Source of the DNA: Gemmatimonadota bacterium
GTDB taxonomy: Bacteria; Gemmatimonadota; Gemmatimonadetes; Gemmatimonadales; Gemmatimonadaceae
Direction: 5' to 3'
NCBI GenBank assembly: GCA_025358315.1
Contig: JANYKA010000056.1
Location: forward strand, 1-52,775
DNA length: 52,775 nt
Shown: piece after piece, positions 1 to 9,400 of the stretch
Position numbering within the stretch: position 1 is the first letter of the stretch
How the letters are laid out: every line of letters starts with the position of its first letter
Program-made: the position numbers and the translations under genes
Notes under the pieces: model-generated
What the model was told of the DNA's origin: nothing
What the model saw: the letters and a program-made list of their open reading frames with translations, nothing else
Databases searched by the model: none

Positions 1-20
1 AACTGGACCTGGAGCTCGAA

Positions 21-386
21 ATGATTCTTGGATTGCGCACTGTTATTTATCCGACCACCGATTTGACGAAAGCCGCTGCGTGGTATGCACAAGTATTGGA
101 GCAGAAGCCATACTTCGAAGAACCGTTTTACGTTGGGTTCGCCGTTGGCGGATTCGAGTTGGGGCTCATACCCGACGGAGTGCCAGGCACGTCGGGCCCA
201 CAGGCCCTCTGGGGAGTGGCGGATGCCGACACTGCCCTTGCGCGTTTGCTCGAGATTGGCGCTATTCTTCTCGATCCCGTGACTGATGTCGGTGGGGGCA
301 TTCGCGTTGCCGCGGTTCAAGATCCGTTCGGCAATCGTTTCGGCATTATCGAGAACCCCAACTTCGATAGGTCGACCGTACGCTAG
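21..386 (+). CDS. VOC-family (glyoxalase/bleomycin-resistance fold) protein
   Basis: This 121-residue protein has the size and pattern of a single VOC module with two beta-alpha-beta-beta-beta repeats. It opens with RTVIYPTTDLTKAAAWYAQVL, where a strand is followed by the xDLxxAxxWY helix typical of the family. It ends with QDPFGNRFGIIENP, the conserved DPxGNxxxxxE strand that usually supplies a metal ligand (Glu). VOC proteins include glyoxalases, dioxygenases and antibiotic-binding proteins, so the substrate cannot be read from sequence. A GGAG sits about 8 nt before the ATG, which fixes the start. No signal peptide is visible, so it is probably cytoplasmic. It lies 38 bp upstream of the carbonic anhydrase on the same strand and may be co-transcribed. 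Confidence 0.85.
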   Translation: MILGLRTVIYPTTDLTKAAAWYAQVLEQKPYFEEPFYVGFAVGGFELGLIPDGVPGTSGPQALWGVADADTALARLLEIGAILLDPVTDVGGGIRVAAVQDPFGNRFGIIENPNFDRSTVR

Positions 387-424
387 TTTAGATACCAGAC
401 GGTTCACCACGGGGAGGATCACGA

Positions 425-1048
425 ATGCTGTCAGCACGCGAAGCACTAGCCGGGCTACGAGAGGGGAACCTCCGGTTCGCCGCGAGGGTGCGCGGATCCG
501 ACGATTTGCGCGTTTACCCGCAACGCACCGAATTGGATATGACGCAGGAGCCGTTTGCGATTGTCCTTGGGTGTTCTGATGCGCGGGTGCCAGCAGAGAT
601 CGTGTTTGATCAAGGCTTAGGTGATCTATTTGTCATTCGCGTCGCCGGTAACATTGTGGCGCCGTCTCAAGTCGGGAGCGTAGAGTTCGCCGCCGAGCGA
701 TTCGGCACGCGACTTGTGGTGGTGCTTGGCCACACGCAGTGCGGGGCAATTTTGGCGACGCTCGAAGAACTTCGGCGCCCGAATGAAAACCAGTCACGAA
801 ATTTACGGTCCATCGTCGATCGTGTGCGGCCCTCGGTGGAGGGCCTCCTCGCCACAGAACTTCGCCACGATGAAAATGCATTAGTGAGACAGGCGGTTCG
901 TGCCAATATCCGCGCGTCGGTAGATCATCTGCGCCATGGCTCCCAAGTGCTCGAACAATTGATTCAGGACGATGGACTCCGTGTCGTTGGCGCTGAGTAC
1001 TCGTTGGAGACCGGCGTCGTAGAGTTTTTTGACGGCGCGGCTGAATGA
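425..1048 (+). CDS. beta-class carbonic anhydrase
   Basis: Predicted to interconvert CO2 and bicarbonate with a zinc active site. The diagnostic motifs are present: GCSDARV at residues 49-55 (zinc Cys50 and the Asp52/Arg54 dyad) and GHTQCGA at 102-108 (zinc His103 and Cys106). The FVIRVAGN strand typical of the family lies between them. At 207 residues it is a normal length for a bacterial beta-CA. A strong GGGGAGG lies about 7 nt before the ATG. No signal peptide is seen, so it is expected in the cytoplasm. The stop codon overlaps the ATG of the next gene by 4 nt (ATGA), so translation of the two is probably coupled. This suggests the membrane protein downstream works with it, perhaps in bicarbonate handling, but that is inference. 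Confidence 0.95.
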   Translation: MLSAREALAGLREGNLRFAARVRGSDDLRVYPQRTELDMTQEPFAIVLGCSDARVPAEIVFDQGLGDLFVIRVAGNIVAPSQVGSVEFAAERFGTRLVVVLGHTQCGAILATLEELRRPNENQSRNLRSIVDRVRPSVEGLLATELRHDENALVRQAVRANIRASVDHLRHGSQVLEQLIQDDGLRVVGAEYSLETGVVEFFDGAAE

Positions 1049-1752
1049 TCGGCAGTACTGATCTGGTCGCGTTGACGCACTATCTCCCGATTGTCACAAC
1101 GATTCTCGTTGTTCCGTTCAGCATTAACCTGTGGCAGCGCTATCGCAGTCGGCCTGCGTCGACATATTACTTGTGTTGGTGTATCGGAGTGGCCGTGTAT
1201 GGGCTCGGCACACTGACCGAAGCGCTGACAACGCTCACCGGATGGCACGCCGGAATATTTCGGCTTTGGTACATCACGGGCGCATTGCTTGGAGGAGCGC
1301 CGCTGGCGCAAGGCACGGTGTACCTGCTCCTTCGCCGGCGGACCGCCAACATCCTCACGGTAGCGTTGGTCAGTTACGTCACCTTCGCCGCTGTCTGTGT
1401 GCTCCTGAGTCCGTTGGATTATTCCAAGGTGGAGCAACACCGTCTCTCCGGTGCGGTCCTCGCGTGGACATGGGTGCGGCTGTTGAGCCCGATGGCGAAT
1501 CTCTACGCAGTAATTTTTTTGATTGGAGGCGCCATTGTTTCGGCGATTCGCTATAGCCGCCAAAGCGAAACACGTCACCGATTTCTTGGTAACGTGTTTA
1601 TTGCTGTCGGTGCGATCCTTCCCGGAATCGGAGGTACCGCGACCCGGATGGGCCATGTCGAGGTCCTCTATGTCACCGAGCTCGTTGGACTCGTGTTGAT
1701 TTGGTACGGGTACCGTCTCAACATTCGGACAACGAGCCCGGTTACGACATAG
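1045..1752 (+). CDS. Seven-helix integral membrane protein of unknown function
   Basis: A 235-residue, strongly hydrophobic protein with about seven predicted membrane segments, near residues 12-30, 42-58, 70-96, 102-122, 136-164, 180-200 and 208-226. I recognise no catalytic or transport motif. The helices are regular and separated by short basic loops (RYRSR, RRRT, RYSRQSETRHR). Its ATG overlaps the carbonic anhydrase stop (ATGA), so the two genes form a tight pair. Its own stop codon directly abuts the stop of the convergent M48 gene with no intervening base. Possible roles include a sensor-type 7TM module or a partner of the carbonic anhydrase. The sequence does not decide between them. 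Confidence 0.8.
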   Translation: MIGSTDLVALTHYLPIVTTILVVPFSINLWQRYRSRPASTYYLCWCIGVAVYGLGTLTEALTTLTGWHAGIFRLWYITGALLGGAPLAQGTVYLLLRRRTANILTVALVSYVTFAAVCVLLSPLDYSKVEQHRLSGAVLAWTWVRLLSPMANLYAVIFLIGGAIVSAIRYSRQSETRHRFLGNVFIAVGAILPGIGGTATRMGHVEVLYVTELVGLVLIWYGYRLNIRTTSPVTT

Positions 1753-2598
1753 CTATTTCCCAACCGGTTTTGGCGCCGGTGACGGCGGCAATGACAGCAG
1801 ACGCCGCTTCACGCGTTGAAACGCATCTGAATCAACCTGCAGATTTCGTAACTGCGCCGGTGGATAAAGGGAAATCTGCTTTGTTGTTGCAGTGATGCGA
1901 TCTTCTTCGCCCGGATGCGTCGCGAACCAGGCATCTACGGCCGATGGATTCGTCTTGCGTTCGTTCAGCAGAATGCGAAACATCTCTGGGACCCCGTGCG
2001 GATCGATGCCGGCGTTCACGGTGTTCTTGACGCCCTGATCGTCGGCTTGTGCTTCATCCTGACGGCTGAAGCTCGCGAAAAAGGCAGATCCACCGAGGTT
2101 GATCCCGGCCTGCGCGGCGCCACTGTTGCAGACCTTGGTGAGTGTGCAAAGCGCCATAAGGCCGCCGTTCACTTCCTGCGATTGCTGCATTTGTTGCACT
2201 GTGTGACGCAGCGTGACGTGGCCGATTTCGTGTCCCACGACGCCAGCAAGCTGATTCATCGTTTGTGCGCGCTCGACCAGGCCTCGGTTCACATAAATCC
2301 ATCCGCCCGGGACGGCAAAGGCATTCACCTCTTTACTGTCAACCACCGCGAAATGCCACGTGAGTCCGCGTGTGTCTGCGACCTTGGCAAGCTGGTTACC
2401 GAGCGCATTAATGTAGCTCACCACCAATGGGTCACGGACAATTGGCAGTTGGGTGTCTATTTGTGCGGCGTACGAGGCCCCCATCTGCACTTCCTGCTGC
2501 GTGGAGACGGCACATGACGCCGCAACGAGCACGAAAGTGCAAATTGCGACGCAACGAGAGGCGCGCTCTATTGGAGCAGAAAAGTTGACCATATTCAA
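1753..2598 (-). CDS. M48-family zinc metalloprotease, exported
   Basis: A 281-residue peptidase with the M48 signature. HEIGH at residues 123-127 supplies two zinc His ligands and the catalytic Glu, and the third ligand is probably Glu182 in the downstream DEAQADD segment. The N-terminal hydrophobic stretch, ending VAASCAVSTQQ, looks like a signal peptide with a possible lipidation Cys29, although the lipobox is imperfect. It lacks the extra membrane helices of HtpX and the TPR tail of BepA, so it resembles the short LoiP/YcaL type that acts in periplasmic or outer-membrane quality control. An AAGGA precedes the ATG by about 8 nt. The gene is convergent with the upstream membrane-protein gene and touches it. 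Confidence 0.92.
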   Translation of the reverse strand: MNMVNFSAPIERASRCVAICTFVLVAASCAVSTQQEVQMGASYAAQIDTQLPIVRDPLVVSYINALGNQLAKVADTRGLTWHFAVVDSKEVNAFAVPGGWIYVNRGLVERAQTMNQLAGVVGHEIGHVTLRHTVQQMQQSQEVNGGLMALCTLTKVCNSGAAQAGINLGGSAFFASFSRQDEAQADDQGVKNTVNAGIDPHGVPEMFRILLNERKTNPSAVDAWFATHPGEEDRITATTKQISLYPPAQLRNLQVDSDAFQRVKRRLLSLPPSPAPKPVGK

Positions 2599-2689
2599 TC
2601 CTTCGGCGACAGTGGATTTGCCGGGACAGTACCCGGATTACCTCTGACATTAGGTCAAGGATCGCGACAGAACAACCCGCGCAAAAGGC

Positions 2690-3076
2690 CTAATCCGTTG
2701 GGGTGAGAGGAAGGTCACTCGCCGTGTACACTACCGTCAGAAGGAAAACTCCGCCCACCGCCGACCGTGCCTCGTGTTCCACACCAGGAGCGAAGACCAG
2801 CACGTCGCCGGTATGCAGCGGATACTCGCGCCCGCGGGCAACGAATGTTACCTCGCCCTCCAATAAATGGATGGTCACGTGCGCTTCGGTGTGGTGCGTC
2901 GGTAACGCGCCGCCCGGTGCAATTCCCATGATGGTGAGGCGGAGTGGCCCTTCTTTGACAATCGTCCGCGCGGTACGGCCATGTCGCGCGAGGAGATCGG
3001 GGTCAAGCAAACGCTCGTCCTGCGTCAGGTGGTGGACGAGTACGTCACCGTCCAGTTCGCGATGCAAGGAAGACAT
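2690..3076 (-). CDS. Small cupin-domain protein
   Basis: A single-domain cupin of about 128 residues. The metal-binding motif 1 is visible as a G(X)5HXH-type segment, PTHHTEAHVTIHLLEGEV, followed by motif 2, YPLHTGDVLVFAPGVEHEARS, with the conserved PxxxxH. The fold is a small beta-barrel that usually binds one divalent metal. Function ranges from dioxygenase to sugar isomerase to sensor, so no substrate is assigned. The frame is open to an upstream ATG at 3124. I prefer the ATG at 3076 because a GGAG lies just before it and the cupin homology begins after it. It is divergent from the DUF488 gene across a 145-bp gap. Confidence 0.8.
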   Translation of the reverse strand: MSSLHRELDGDVLVHHLTQDERLLDPDLLARHGRTARTIVKEGPLRLTIMGIAPGGALPTHHTEAHVTIHLLEGEVTFVARGREYPLHTGDVLVFAPGVEHEARSAVGGVFLLTVVYTASDLPLTPTD

Positions 3077-3221
3077 TGGGGCTCCAGTATATGGGAATGA
3101 GCTATGGCGAACCTCGCGCGCCATGACGTCGAACAGTCGATTTCTCCGCGCGAGGATACTGCCTCAAGCTATCATTCGGAAGTATCCGGCGTACCATCCC
3201 TTCGCTCATGAAGCTCGGTAT

Positions 3222-3767
3222 ATGACTTCTCATTCCGTCGATACGATCTTCACCATTGGCCATTCCACCCGGACGTTCGCCGAATTCGCGGCACTCTTGC
3301 AACAGGTAAACGTCACGCTACTCGTGGATGTGCGCTCGATCCCGCGCTCGCGGACGACGCCGCAATTTAACAAGGACGCTCTCCCGGCTTCTCTCGCCGG
3401 CGATGGCATGCGCTATGATCACTTGCCCGCGCTCGGCGGACGGCGCCACCATCGCAAGGGTGCTCCCCCCTCGCTCAACACCTATTGGCGTGTCAATGCC
3501 TTCCGGAACTACGCTGACTACGCGGAGACCGGCGAATTTCGCACCGGGCTGGACGCGTTGTGCATTCTCGCAAGAAACGATACGTGCGCCATCATGTGTG
3601 CCGAAGCGGTGTGGTGGCGCTGTCATCGGCGGATCATTACCGACTATCTGCTTGCGGATGGACGGCACGTCGAGCATATCATGGGACCAAATCAAATTGT
3701 CGCGGCGACGCTCACGCCCGGCGTGCAGTTGATGGCCGACCGGACGCTTCGCTATCCTCCTCAGTGA
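3222..3767 (+). CDS. DUF488-domain protein
   Basis: A 181-residue protein with the DUF488 landmarks: TIGHST near the N-terminus, LVDVRSIPRSR with the matching FNKD segment, and CAEAVWWRCHRRIITDYL near the C-terminus. The Cys/Trp/Arg-rich final motif is the family hallmark. The family is widespread and its biochemical role is not established; links to nucleic-acid processing have only been suggested. The frame stays open upstream to 2703, but that part is antisense to the cupin gene. The ATG at 3222 starts exactly where family similarity begins. Only 13 bp separate its stop from the copper-protein gene downstream, so the two may share a transcript. Confidence 0.88.
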   Translation: MTSHSVDTIFTIGHSTRTFAEFAALLQQVNVTLLVDVRSIPRSRTTPQFNKDALPASLAGDGMRYDHLPALGGRRHHRKGAPPSLNTYWRVNAFRNYADYAETGEFRTGLDALCILARNDTCAIMCAEAVWWRCHRRIITDYLLADGRHVEHIMGPNQIVAATLTPGVQLMADRTLRYPPQ

Positions 3768-3780
3768 GACAATTCCAGAT

Positions 3781-4797
3781 ATGAAAAAATCGATCAGTCC
3801 TTTCGTATTCGCCCTATTTGCCTTAGCGTGCCGCTCGAAAGACGCGGGCGTGCCTGCGGCCGCACCGGTGGTGCCGATGGCGCAGGCACCAGTCACTGCG
3901 CCCGCGAACGTTTCACACGGTGAGGCTCACGTGGGTGCCGACACGGTGCCCGCGCCAGTGAGCGCTGTCGCACCACCGCGCAGTACGCAACACTTGCAGC
4001 GAATCCGGCTTGAGATATCGAATGCTACAGTGCCGATCGGGGATGGTGTGCAATACGCCGCGTGGACATTTGGCGGTACGGTGCCCGGCCGATTCATTCG
4101 CATTACCGTGGGTGACACGCTGGATTTCACGCTCGTGAATAAGGCACCGATGCCGCACAGTATGGATTTCCACGCTGCCGAAATTGCACCGAGCAAGTAT
4201 TACGTCAATGTCATGCCGAACGACTCGATCCATTACCGATTTGTCCCGCGGGTGCCTGGGGTGTTCATGTATCACTGTGGCACGGCGCCGGTGGCGGCAC
4301 ACATTGCCAATGGCATGTATGGTGCGCTTATCGTGGACCCGGTCACTCCGCGTCCGGCGGCGAGAGAACTCGTGATCGTACAAAGCGAGTTTTATATGAC
4401 ACCGGCCGTGCCAGGCGCGCCGCGTGCACTTGATTGGAATCATGTGCTGAGCTTGGCGCCAGATTTCGTGGTCTTCAACGGACAAGCGTCGCAGTACGCC
4501 ACGCATCCGATCGTCGTGAAGCCGAACGAACTTGTGCGAATGTATGTCGTGAATGCGGGACCGAATCGTTTCTCGTCGTTCCACGTTGTCGGAGGAATTT
4601 TCGAGCGGGTATTCGTCGACGGCTCCCAGCGGAGTCCGCTTGCAGGCGTGCAGACGGTGGCCGTGCCGGTGGGCGGCGGGTCGATATTTGAGATTCGACT
4701 CAAAGAGCCGGGAGACTACCCGTTCGTCACGCATGCGTTCGCCGATGCGACAAAGGGGGCGATGGGGATCCTGCGCGCGGACGCGCGAGCGAAATAG
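3781..4797 (+). CDS. Two-domain copper nitrite reductase-like protein (AniA/NirK class II type)
   Basis: A 338-residue exported cupredoxin. The N-terminus (MKK, a short hydrophobic core, then Cys17 and an Ala/Pro-rich linker to about residue 65) resembles a lipoprotein tether, though the lipobox is weak. Every catalytic position of copper nitrite reductase can be matched. Type-1 copper ligands are His126, Cys166, His174 and Met179. Type-2 ligands are His131, His165 and His318. The proton-shuttling pair is Asp129 and His268. The stretch YHCGTAPVAAHIANGMYG has the shorter Cys-His spacing (8) of AniA-type class II enzymes. The predicted reaction is periplasmic reduction of nitrite to NO. A related two-domain multicopper oxidase remains possible because the electron donor and trimer contacts cannot be judged. 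No other denitrification gene is in the window. Confidence 0.78.
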   Translation: MKKSISPFVFALFALACRSKDAGVPAAAPVVPMAQAPVTAPANVSHGEAHVGADTVPAPVSAVAPPRSTQHLQRIRLEISNATVPIGDGVQYAAWTFGGTVPGRFIRITVGDTLDFTLVNKAPMPHSMDFHAAEIAPSKYYVNVMPNDSIHYRFVPRVPGVFMYHCGTAPVAAHIANGMYGALIVDPVTPRPAARELVIVQSEFYMTPAVPGAPRALDWNHVLSLAPDFVVFNGQASQYATHPIVVKPNELVRMYVVNAGPNRFSSFHVVGGIFERVFVDGSQRSPLAGVQTVAVPVGGGSIFEIRLKEPGDYPFVTHAFADATKGAMGILRADARAK

Positions 4798-4824
4798 CGT
4801 TGCCCGAGTCGCGCGCCCGCCACT

Positions 4825-6465
4825 CTAAAGTAGCGCGGTATCCACAATCGCCTGCGCCTCAGCCACAATCCGGCGCAAATGATCTTCGCCGAGAAAGCTC
4901 TCGGCGTAAATCTTATAGATATTTTCCGTGCCCGATGGCCGCGCCGCGAACCATCCATGATCGGCAATCACCTTCACCCCGCCGATCGGGGCGTTGTTAC
5001 CTGGAGCGTGGCTCTCAATGCTGCGAATAGTCTCACCCGCGAGGTTGGCGCTCTGCACCTGTGCCGGCGACAGCACGGACAACGCCTGTTTCTGTGCCGG
5101 GGTCGCTGGTGCTTCGACGCGGTCCGCAACGGCCACTCCAAATGTGTGTTCAAGACTCCGGTAACTTTCACCGGGGTCGTGACCGGCGCTCGCAGTGATT
5201 TCCGCTGCCAGCAGTGCCGCGGCTATTCCATCCTTGTCTGTCGTCCAGACTGTGCCGTCAATACGGAGCAGGGTGGCGCCTGCACTCTCTTCGCCCGCAA
5301 AGCCAAGCGATCCATCGGAGAGTCCGTCCACAAACCATTTGAAGCCGACCGGAACTTCGTAAAGCCGGCGTCCGAGTTTCTTCGCCACGCGATCGATCAT
5401 CGCACTGCTCACAACCGTTTTTCCAACACCGGTACTGGCGCCCCACTGCGGTCGATGTGTGAACAGATGATCAGTGGCAACGGCTAGATAGTGATTGGCT
5501 GGCATCAATCCCGCACTGCGCGTCACGATCCCATGCCGGTCGTGATCGGTATCGCAGGCGAACGCGATGTCGAAGCGATCCCTCAGATCAATCAGCCGTT
5601 GCATGGCGAATGTCGACGACGGATCCATCCGGATTTGACCGTCCCAGTCGACCGACATAAAGCGGAAGGTCGGATCGACGACATCGCTCACCGTCGTGAG
5701 ATCCAGCTGATAGCGCTCAGCAATCCGAGCCCAGTAATGCACCCCCGCGCCGCCGAGCGGATCAACGCCGATGCGCAACCCGGCGCCACGAATGGCTACC
5801 ATGTTGATCACCTGGCCAAGGTCGTTCACATAGCTAGTGAGATAGTCGTGACGATGCGTCGTCGTTGCCCGCAATGCTTTCTCGTGCGGAACGCGCTGCA
5901 CGCCGGCCAGACCGCTCTGAAGAAATGCATTTGCCTCCGCCTCGATCCACGCCGTGACGGCCGTCGCAGCGGGTCCACCGTTCGGCGGATTGTATTTAAA
6001 TCCACCGTCGCGTGGCGGATTATGCGACGGGGTAATGATAATGCCATCGGCGAGGCCGGTTGTACGTCCCCGATTGTATACAATTATGGCGTGTGATACG
6101 GCCGGTGTCGGCGTGTATTCATCATCTGATGCCAGCATCACGGTCACATTGTTGGCCGCGAGCACCTCGAGCGCAGTCGAGCACGCCGGTGCCGACAGTG
6201 CATGTGTATCCACGCCAACAAACAGTGGACCATTGATCCCCTGCAACGCACGGTATCGACAAATGGCCTGCGTGATGGCGAGCACGTGCCATTCATTGAA
6301 CGACGTGTCGAATGAGGATCCCCTGTGTCCGGACGTTCCAAATGCCACACGCTGCGCTGGCACGGCAAAGTCCGGCACCCCGGCATAGTAGGCGGCAATA
6401 AGCCGCGGCACGTCAACGAGTATTGACAGCGGGGCCGGCTGACCAGCGAGCGGGCTGATTATCAT
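4825..6465 (-). CDS. pgm: Phosphoglucomutase (alpha-D-glucose phosphate-specific)
   Basis: Interconverts glucose-6-phosphate and glucose-1-phosphate, the precursor of UDP-glucose. The 546-residue length matches bacterial Pgm of the alpha-D-phosphohexomutase superfamily. Visible motifs are the substrate-loop GTSGHRG at 43-49, the catalytic phosphoserine loop TPSHNP with Ser147, the metal loop DTDHDRHG with Asp305/307/309, the sugar-binding GEESAG, and the phosphate-binding RPSGTEN near the C-terminus. Its ATG overlaps the end of the glucan synthase gene by 4 nt, making it the third gene of the minus-strand cluster. Supplying donor for glucan synthesis is the obvious job, and pgm genes lie near cyclic glucan synthase genes in some alphaproteobacteria. 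Confidence 0.96.
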   Translation of the reverse strand: MIISPLAGQPAPLSILVDVPRLIAAYYAGVPDFAVPAQRVAFGTSGHRGSSFDTSFNEWHVLAITQAICRYRALQGINGPLFVGVDTHALSAPACSTALEVLAANNVTVMLASDDEYTPTPAVSHAIIVYNRGRTTGLADGIIITPSHNPPRDGGFKYNPPNGGPAATAVTAWIEAEANAFLQSGLAGVQRVPHEKALRATTTHRHDYLTSYVNDLGQVINMVAIRGAGLRIGVDPLGGAGVHYWARIAERYQLDLTTVSDVVDPTFRFMSVDWDGQIRMDPSSTFAMQRLIDLRDRFDIAFACDTDHDRHGIVTRSAGLMPANHYLAVATDHLFTHRPQWGASTGVGKTVVSSAMIDRVAKKLGRRLYEVPVGFKWFVDGLSDGSLGFAGEESAGATLLRIDGTVWTTDKDGIAAALLAAEITASAGHDPGESYRSLEHTFGVAVADRVEAPATPAQKQALSVLSPAQVQSANLAGETIRSIESHAPGNNAPIGGVKVIADHGWFAARPSGTENIYKIYAESFLGEDHLRRIVAEAQAIVDTALL

Positions 6466-9400
6466 AGCACGACGCGCACGTGATGCGTCGTCTGATCGTC
6501 GACCAGTGGAATGCCCGTGCGGTCCTCAAGGGCTTTTCCGTCGAGCTCGATCAGCGACACGCCTCGGCTCACGTTGCGCGGATTCTCGACTACGATTTCA
6601 TACTGCGATAATCGATAGCGGAACGAGATGGCAAATGATTTCCACTGCGTCGGGATACAGGGATTGAGTTCCAGTCGCTGTCCCTGTACCCGGAATCCGA
6701 GCACGCCTTCCAGTCCGGCGCGGTACAACCAACCGGCAGAACCGGTATACCAAGTCCACCCGCCACGACCGACGTGGGGAGCTTGAGAGTACACATCGCC
6801 CGCGATCACATATGGTTCCACTTTATACTGTTGCACACCACCGGGCGTTGCCGTGTGTGTGATGGGATTCAACATCGAGAGAAGTTCCGCTGCCTTATCG
6901 CCGTCGCCGAGCGCGGCGTGTGCCATGACCACCCAGGCTCCGGCGTGGGTATACTGCCCCCCATTCTCGCGCACGCCCGGAACATATCCTTTGATGTAGC
7001 CCGGCTCGAGTTTGGTATCGTCGAACGGCGGTGTGAGCAACAGGACCAGCCGGTCGCTCCGCCGGACCAGCCGCTGATCAACCGACGCCATGGCGCGTCG
7101 TGCGCGCTCGGGATCAGCGGCGCCCGACAGCACGCTCCACGATTGCGCGATCGAATCAATGGCACAGGCATCGCTTCCGGCGGTGCCAAGCGGCGTACCG
7201 TCGTCAAAGTAGGCGCGGCGATACCACTCGCCGTCCCACCCCGCGTCCTCGACGGCCTTCTTTAGTGTTCCAAGACGAATCTTCCACGCGGCCGCGCGCA
7301 CGCCTTCGCCGCGTGCCTCGGCGATCGGAATCCACGCCGTAAGAACTGCGTGAAGGAACCACGCGAGCCATACGCTCTCGCCTTTCCCGTCGGCACCGAC
7401 GCGGTTCATGCCGTCGTTCCAGTCGCCCGTGCCCATGAGTGGAAGGCCGTGTATTCCAGCGGTGAGGCATCGGTCGATTGCGCGCGCGCAATGTTCCAGG
7501 ACTGTCCCCCGCTGCACCGAGAGGCGCGGCTCGAAATATGACTCCAATTGTCCGGCGGCCAGCAAGGGTCCGTCCAGAAAGGAAACTTTTTCATGAAGAA
7601 TGTCCGCGTCACCGGTGACTGCCAAATAATGGCTCGACACAAAGGGGAGCCAGAGCAGATCATCGGAGATTCGGGTGCGCACACCGCGACCAGCCGGTTC
7701 GTGCCACCAGTGCTGCACATCGCCTTCGACAAATTGCCGTGACGCGGCTTTGAGGATCTGCGTGCGAGCAAGGTCGCTGCGCACGACCATGAGAGACATA
7801 ACGTCCTGCAACTGGTCGCGAAATCCGAACGCACCGCTCGCTTGGTAGAATCCGGCCCGTGCCCAGAGTCTGCTGGAAAGGGTTTGGTAGAGGAGCCATC
7901 CGTTCGACAAGAGGTCGAGCGAACGATCGGGCGTTTTCACTTGTACGGTGCCGAGTAGGCGCTCCCAATTGTCCGTGACAATCTTCAACTGTTCGTTAAG
8001 GTCGGCGGCTCGGTAACGCAGGATAAGCGCTCTCGACTCCTCGCGGGTGGCGGCTTGCCCAATGATGAAATGCACTTCGGCGCTGGCACCCGCCGCGATC
8101 TCTAGAGTTGTCCGCAGGGCGCAACACGGATCAAGCGCGGCACCGCTGCGCCCCGAGAGCCGGTCACGCCGGCCCAACGCCGCCGGGCGTTCGGTGGTGC
8201 CATTGCGCCCGATGAACTCCGTGCGGTCGGCCGTCCAAGAGGTCTGTTTTCCACCCAGGTCGGCGAACGCAATCCTGTTGCTGAAGTCCCGACTCCATGA
8301 ATTTCTGGCGAACATTGCACCGGTGGCCGGATCGAGCTCGGTGATCACGAACGGGGCAGAGCCGCTTCGCGACGCGCCAAGAATCCATTCGAGATACGCC
8401 GTCACCGACAACCGCCGGGGACGCGACGAATTGTTGGTGAGGATGAGACGGGAGAGCTTCACCGGATCGTCGGTCGGCACAAACTGCACCAGCTCAAGGG
8501 CAATGCCGTGCGAGTCGTACTCAAAGCGGGAATATCCGTGGCCGTGGCGCACGATGTATTCGCCATCGTCCTCGCGGATCGGCAGCGGTGTAGGACTCCA
8601 GAGTTCGCCGGTCTCATCATCGCGAACGTACAACATCTCACTGGGCGGATCGCTCACCGGATCATTCGACCATGCGGTGAGCTGATTTTCCTGACTGTTG
8701 ATAGACCAAGTATATCCCGACCCGGTTTCCGATGTCAGGAATCCGAAATTCGGATTGGCGATTACGTTAACCCACGGTGCGGGCGTCCATTGGCCGCGCC
8801 GGAGAATAATCACGTATTCGCGACCATTCTTGGCGAATCCGCCGAGGCCGTTGAAGTACTCCAACTCGCGGTGCGAGTCGGGTGGCGGAGCAAGTGGCGT
8901 CGCCACTTCTTTCGGGCGCCTCGCGACGGGAGCGACGACAGCTTCCGAGCGTGGTGCGCGAACCATTTGCGCAGCGAGCGTGCCGCGCCGACTGGACAAC
9001 GTTATGCGCGCGGCGGTTCGAAGCGCGTCGGATTGCGTCGCCGTTACGCGGTCGTCACGCAGAATGATGACACTCCCGCGCGCTTCCTGCCCCTCGTGTG
9101 GCGGCATCGACTGACTGGTGCGCACCAATGTCTCCAGCAACGTCTGGAGATCTTGTACGTAGGAGGGCGCCCGGTTGTTCAGGATCACGAGATCGACCGC
9201 GAGGCGCTTCATCCGCCAGTATTCGTGGGCACGCAACAGTTGCCGGACAATACCGATATCCTCAGCGTCATCAATCTCAATGAGTACAATCGGGAGGTCG
9301 CCCGAAATGCCGTTTGGCCAGAGCGCTGCCGCGCCGCCATCCTGTCGCAACAGTATTTCGACCGGCGCACGCCGCGCCCGATCGGCATACAGAATCGCTC

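Noticed and set aside
2703-3221. N-terminal extension of the DUF488 reading frame
   Set aside because: The extension is antisense to the cupin gene; DUF488 similarity begins at the ATG at 3222.
4440-4734. Minus-strand frames inside the copper protein gene
   Set aside because: Shadows of the plus-strand gene without start signals or homology.
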